A DNA stretch of 64,000 nucleotides, taken from positions 434,001-498,000 of the forward strand of contig NZ_JABAIJ010000003.1 in NCBI RefSeq assembly GCF_012641435.1, in the 5' to 3' direction. Made by a program: the position numbers and the translations under genes. The notes under the pieces were generated by a model. It saw nothing but the letters and a program-made list of their open reading frames with translations. It was not told the DNA's origin and searched no databases. This DNA comes from Rhizobium sp. P38BS-XIX (GTDB taxonomy: Bacteria > Pseudomonadota > Alphaproteobacteria > Rhizobiales > Rhizobiaceae). Every line of letters begins with the position of its first letter. The first letter of the stretch is position 1. Positions 61,079 to 64,000 of the stretch are shown here, in pieces.

Positions 61079-62338
61079 TTACTTCTTGGCCAGGTATTTC
61101 TGCTGGGCCTTCGTCAGGTAATCGGCCCATTGGTCCGCCAGATCCTTCGCAGAGATATCGCCGAGCAATGCTTGCTGGGATGTCTTGATGGCGAGCGAAT
61201 CCTTGAAGAAAGCGAATTCTTCAAGATAGGTCGGCATGACCGTAGGAACGGTATCCTTGTCGGCGAGTTCCTGGAACCAGCCCTTGAACTGATCGCCCGC
61301 ATAGAAGGGGTCTTTTTCCGCGGCCGTATAAGCCGGCAGGGCGCCGATCTTCTTGTTCCATTCCAGATTGCCTTCCTGGCCTTCAAGGGTCGCAATCAGC
61401 TTCCAGGAGAGATCCTTGTTCTGGCTTGTCGAGAACATCGACCAACCGGCGTAACCGATGGTCGGGAAGGATTTGCCGTCCGGTCCCTTTGGCAGTGGGG
61501 CCACGCCGAAATCATCCTTGTTCATGCGCTCGGCAACCGCGATCAGAGCGTCCGGGTCCTGGTCGAGGAAGGCGCAGGTGCCGGAATAGAAGCCGGCGAC
61601 GACTTCGTTGAAGCCCCAGTTGACGCTATCCTTCGGCGCATAGCCCTTCTTGTAGAGATCGACCATCCACTCGATGCCCTTGGCCCAGCCAGGGCTGTTC
61701 ATCGTAGAGGTGCCGTCATCCTTGAAGTATTTGTTGTCGCCTGCCATCGAGGCGCCGAAGATCATCCAACCATTGAGGCCGCCCGGGCCGCCGCGCATGC
61801 AATAGCCGGACTTGCCGGGCAGTTTCGAAATGGCTTCCGATGCCTTGACGAATTCGTCCATCGTCTTCGGTGGTTCGGAAACGCCTGCATCCTTCAGGAT
61901 TTTCTTGTTGTAGAACATGGCGCGCAGATAGAAGCCGTAAGGCAGCATATAGGCGGTGTTCTTCACATAACGGCCGAGCTCGAGCGCGCGTGGCGTCAGC
62001 TCTTTGGTGTGCTCCCACTTCGCCAGATACGGCTCCAGGCTTTCGAGCATGCCGTTGTTGCCGTAAAGCGATACCCAGGTGTCGGGCATTTCCATCACGT
62101 CGGGCGTATCGCCGGCCGAGACCATGGTGGCGAACTTCTGGAAGGCTTCGTTCCAGGGCAGGGAGATGATGTCGACCTTGGTGCCGGGGTTGGCGGCTTC
62201 GAACTTGGCGACGATCGACTTCAGCGTCTCGGTGCGCTCCGGGCTCGTGATCACTTCGACGAGCTTGAGTGTCGTATCGGCAAAGGCGGTGCCGCCCATC
62301 AGGGCGGTAAAGAGTGCTGCTGTTATCAGTCTTTTCAT
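61079..62338 (-). CDS. Periplasmic sugar-binding protein of CUT1 ABC transporter
   Basis: A 419-residue SBP_bac_1 protein with a signal peptide ending near AFA-D at residue 20. Family traits are KFEAANPGTKVDIISLPWNE, DVMEMPDTWVS and a C-terminal VPTVMPTYLEEF-like helix region. It follows the PLP enzyme gene by 39 bp and heads the transporter genes. Its ligand cannot be predicted; association with a trans-sulfuration-type enzyme is not typical for sugar importers. Confidence 0.93.
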   Translation of the reverse strand: MKRLITAALFTALMGGTAFADTTLKLVEVITSPERTETLKSIVAKFEAANPGTKVDIISLPWNEAFQKFATMVSAGDTPDVMEMPDTWVSLYGNNGMLESLEPYLAKWEHTKELTPRALELGRYVKNTAYMLPYGFYLRAMFYNKKILKDAGVSEPPKTMDEFVKASEAISKLPGKSGYCMRGGPGGLNGWMIFGASMAGDNKYFKDDGTSTMNSPGWAKGIEWMVDLYKKGYAPKDSVNWGFNEVVAGFYSGTCAFLDQDPDALIAVAERMNKDDFGVAPLPKGPDGKSFPTIGYAGWSMFSTSQNKDLSWKLIATLEGQEGNLEWNKKIGALPAYTAAEKDPFYAGDQFKGWFQELADKDTVPTVMPTYLEEFAFFKDSLAIKTSQQALLGDISAKDLADQWADYLTKAQQKYLAKK

Positions 62339-62377
62339 GTTGGTTCCCCTTTAGGTTTTCCTCTTAAGTTGATGATT

Positions 62378-63544
62378 TTACGAGGCGGCGGCGATCGCCT
62401 CCTCGAGTTCCTTCCATTGCGCCTCGACACCCTCGAGGCCGATATGCAAACGGACCGAGCGCGGATTGATGCCGAATGTGTGCGCGGAGTTCGGCTGCGC
62501 CTTCTGCTGCAGCACGACTTCGCCGGGCACGATCAAGCTTTCATGGCCGCCCCAGCTCACGCCGAGTTTAAACAGCTTGAGACGATCGGCAAAAGCCCTG
62601 ACGTCAACGCCCTCGCGGAAGATGAAGGAGAACAGGCCCGAGGTTCCGTTGAGACCCGCCGGCAGCCGATTTGCGAGACCGGGGTGGCAAACCTGCTCGA
62701 CGACATCGAGTTCCTGCAGCCGTTTGGCGATCGTCATCGCCGCAGCTTCATGTGCCTTCATGCGGATCGGGAGCGTGCGAAGGCCGCGGATCAGAAGCCA
62801 TGCGTCGAAGGGCGAAAGCTTGCCGCCGAGATAGGGGTAGGCCTCCGCCTTCAGGCGCGCGATCATCTCCTTCGAGCCTGCGACGACGCCGGCAACAACG
62901 TCGCTGTGGCCGCCGAGATATTTGGAGGCCGAATGAATGACGAGATCGACGCCGAGTTTCAGCGGTTGCTGGAAATAGGGGGTCGCCCAGCTGTTGTCGA
63001 TCATCGAGATGGCGCCATGCTGCTTGGCAAGCGCCGCAAGCGCGCCGACATCATGCGCTTCCATGACCCAGCTGGTCGGGCTTTCCATGTAGAAGACCTT
63101 GGCGCCGGGAAGTGCCTTGGCAACGGCCTCTTCATCGCGACCGTCGACATAAGTCACCTCGACCTTCATGCGCTTCAACAGGGTGCCGAACAGGCGGAAG
63201 GCATCGGGATAGACATGCTTGACCGCGACGATCCGATCGCCGGGCTCGACGAAGCTCAGGACGGCGGATGAGATGGCCGCCATGCCGCTGGCAAATCCGA
63301 GCGCGTCTTCGCCACCCTCGAGCTTGGCGAGCATTTCCTCGAACATGCGCACCGTCGGATTGAGGCCGCGCGTATAGATCGGCCGCACCTTTTCGCCACG
63401 GTAGGAAGCGATCATCTCGTCATAGCTGGAAAAGGTGAACAGCGACGTCTGGAAGATCGGCGGCACGACGGCTTCGGCGAAGTTGCCTTCGTCATGGGCC
63501 GTGATAAGCGAGGCAAGTTCGAACGGCTCTAGCCCGTCAGTCAT
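62378..63544 (-). CDS. Trans-sulfuration-type PLP enzyme (Cys/Met metabolism family)
   Basis: A 388-residue fold-type I PLP enzyme of the cystathionine synthase/lyase, sulfhydrylase and methionine gamma-lyase family. The PLP phosphate site FASGMAAISSAVLSF is near residue 88, YMESPTSWVMEAHDV precedes ISMIDNSWATPYFQQP with the conserved Asp, and the Schiff-base Lys lies in IHSASKYLGGHSD near residue 208. The C-terminal SWGGHESLIV stretch is also typical. It overlaps the regulator gene by four bases. Exact reaction (beta- or gamma-elimination or replacement) cannot be read from sequence. Confidence 0.9.
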   Translation of the reverse strand: MTDGLEPFELASLITAHDEGNFAEAVVPPIFQTSLFTFSSYDEMIASYRGEKVRPIYTRGLNPTVRMFEEMLAKLEGGEDALGFASGMAAISSAVLSFVEPGDRIVAVKHVYPDAFRLFGTLLKRMKVEVTYVDGRDEEAVAKALPGAKVFYMESPTSWVMEAHDVGALAALAKQHGAISMIDNSWATPYFQQPLKLGVDLVIHSASKYLGGHSDVVAGVVAGSKEMIARLKAEAYPYLGGKLSPFDAWLLIRGLRTLPIRMKAHEAAAMTIAKRLQELDVVEQVCHPGLANRLPAGLNGTSGLFSFIFREGVDVRAFADRLKLFKLGVSWGGHESLIVPGEVVLQQKAQPNSAHTFGINPRSVRLHIGLEGVEAQWKELEEAIAAAS

Positions 63545-64000
63545 TTGGACATTTCCTTGATGTCTTCCTCGACAACGTCGAGAATTTTCAGTGTTTCGGC
63601 GCGCGCTGCTTCGGGGTCTCGGTCAACGATCGCGTTGAACAACGTGCGGTGATAGGGGAAGGACCGGCGTGCAAAATCCTGCCGGTCGAAAGGGTGTGAC
63701 CAGAAGCGCTCGAAGGTTTCGCGCATCTGTTCGAGGAGCTGGCGGAACAAAGGGTTGTGGGTGGCGTCGTAGACGGCGAGATGAAACGCCAGATCTTCCG
63801 GTCCCGACGTGCCCTTGGCGATATGGACGCGCTCCATCTCGTTGAGCTTCTGCTCAATGATGACCATGTCCTCGTCGGTTCGCTTTTGGGCCGCGACCAT
63901 GCCGGCCTCGCATTCGATGCCTCTGCGAACCTCCAGCGTCTGCAGCAACGCATCGCGCAAGTGCGACGGGTCGAGCGACAGGGGCATGTGGATGGTGCTT
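63541..64000 (-). CDS. GntR/FadR-family regulator, N-terminal part outside window
   Basis: About 153 C-terminal residues are visible. They form an FCD ligand-binding domain with the metal-ligand pattern DLAFHLAVYDATHNPLF and FPYHRTLFNAIVDRDPEAAR. The winged-helix DNA-binding domain should lie beyond base 64000. It overlaps the PLP enzyme gene by four bases and therefore probably shares its transcript and regulates this operon. The frame is open at the right edge. Confidence 0.88.
   Translation of the reverse strand, partial: STIHMPLSLDPSHLRDALLQTLEVRRGIECEAGMVAAQKRTDEDMVIIEQKLNEMERVHIAKGTSGPEDLAFHLAVYDATHNPLFRQLLEQMRETFERFWSHPFDRQDFARRSFPYHRTLFNAIVDRDPEAARAETLKILDVVEEDIKEMSK

Noticed and set aside
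60953..63271. 772-codon plus-strand open frame
   Set aside because: It lies antisense to the binding-protein and PLP-enzyme genes, which have clear families. Its translation is Arg/Gly/Asp/His-rich with no family traits; it is a GC-rich shadow.

Overview
The window looks like an alphaproteobacterial replicon from the Rhizobium/Agrobacterium/Sinorhizobium group. The signs are a moderately high GC content, a dctA/dctBD locus with a sigma-54 promoter, DUF982 and DUF1127 small proteins, many CUT1-type sugar ABC transporters, and a rhizobial capsule (K-antigen-like) export locus. In Sinorhizobium the dct and thi genes sit close together on the pSymB chromid, so a chromid or megaplasmid origin is possible; that is inference. 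I see no tRNA, rRNA, IS element, phage gene or CRISPR array.

Bases 1-13174 form a coherent branched-sugar (D-apiose) catabolic locus. On the minus strand there are three probable transcription units: (i) oiaX/oiaT-like RuBisCO-like protein plus oiaK; (ii) apnO, apsD, apnL, dhaK and dhaL; (iii) a sugar-binding protein, two CUT1 permeases and an apiosidase-like glycoside hydrolase cut by the left edge. A divergent FadR/GntR regulator stands at the head. The same 11-base operator-like word, TGGTAT(G/A)ATGA, lies in front of all three units. The apparent logic is: import an apiose-containing glycoside, release apiose in the cytoplasm, oxidise it to apionate, migrate the hydroxymethyl group, phosphorylate, and cleave with a RuBisCO-like protein.

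Bases 13.2-18.7 kb hold a small membrane protein, uppP, and a thiMED-SDR operon under a TPP riboswitch. Divergent to it is a DUF1127 gene followed by a strong terminator and then four tandem hairpins that all present a CUCCUCCC loop. This matches the architecture of the cuckoo/CcsR small-RNA family. Bases 18.7-28.7 kb hold a YghU-like glutathione transferase, an unassigned PLP-fold protein, the dctD-dctB/dctA locus, a Nudix hydrolase, a small HTH protein and a DUF982 protein.

Bases 29.3-51.6 kb are a surface-polysaccharide region. It starts with an outer-membrane barrel protein, a Hint-domain protein, a double-domain glycosyltransferase, a DUF4214-like protein and a TPR protein. It continues with capsule export parts: two KpsE-like proteins, KpsM, KpsT, KpsC and a KpsD/Wza-like lipoprotein. 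Mixed in are two FkbM methyltransferases, two further glycosyltransferases, an AraC regulator and an unknown protein. The export genes are scattered over both strands instead of lying in one operon.

Bases 51.8-56.8 kb hold an OmpR/EnvZ-type two-component system, a Spy/CpxP-like periplasmic protein, a tiny Cys-rich metal-binding protein, an AraC regulator and a second DUF1127 gene. The last part has an M24 metallopeptidase convergent with a complete CUT1 sugar transporter (binding protein, two permeases, ATPase). That transporter follows a trans-sulfuration-type PLP enzyme and a GntR regulator that runs off the right edge.
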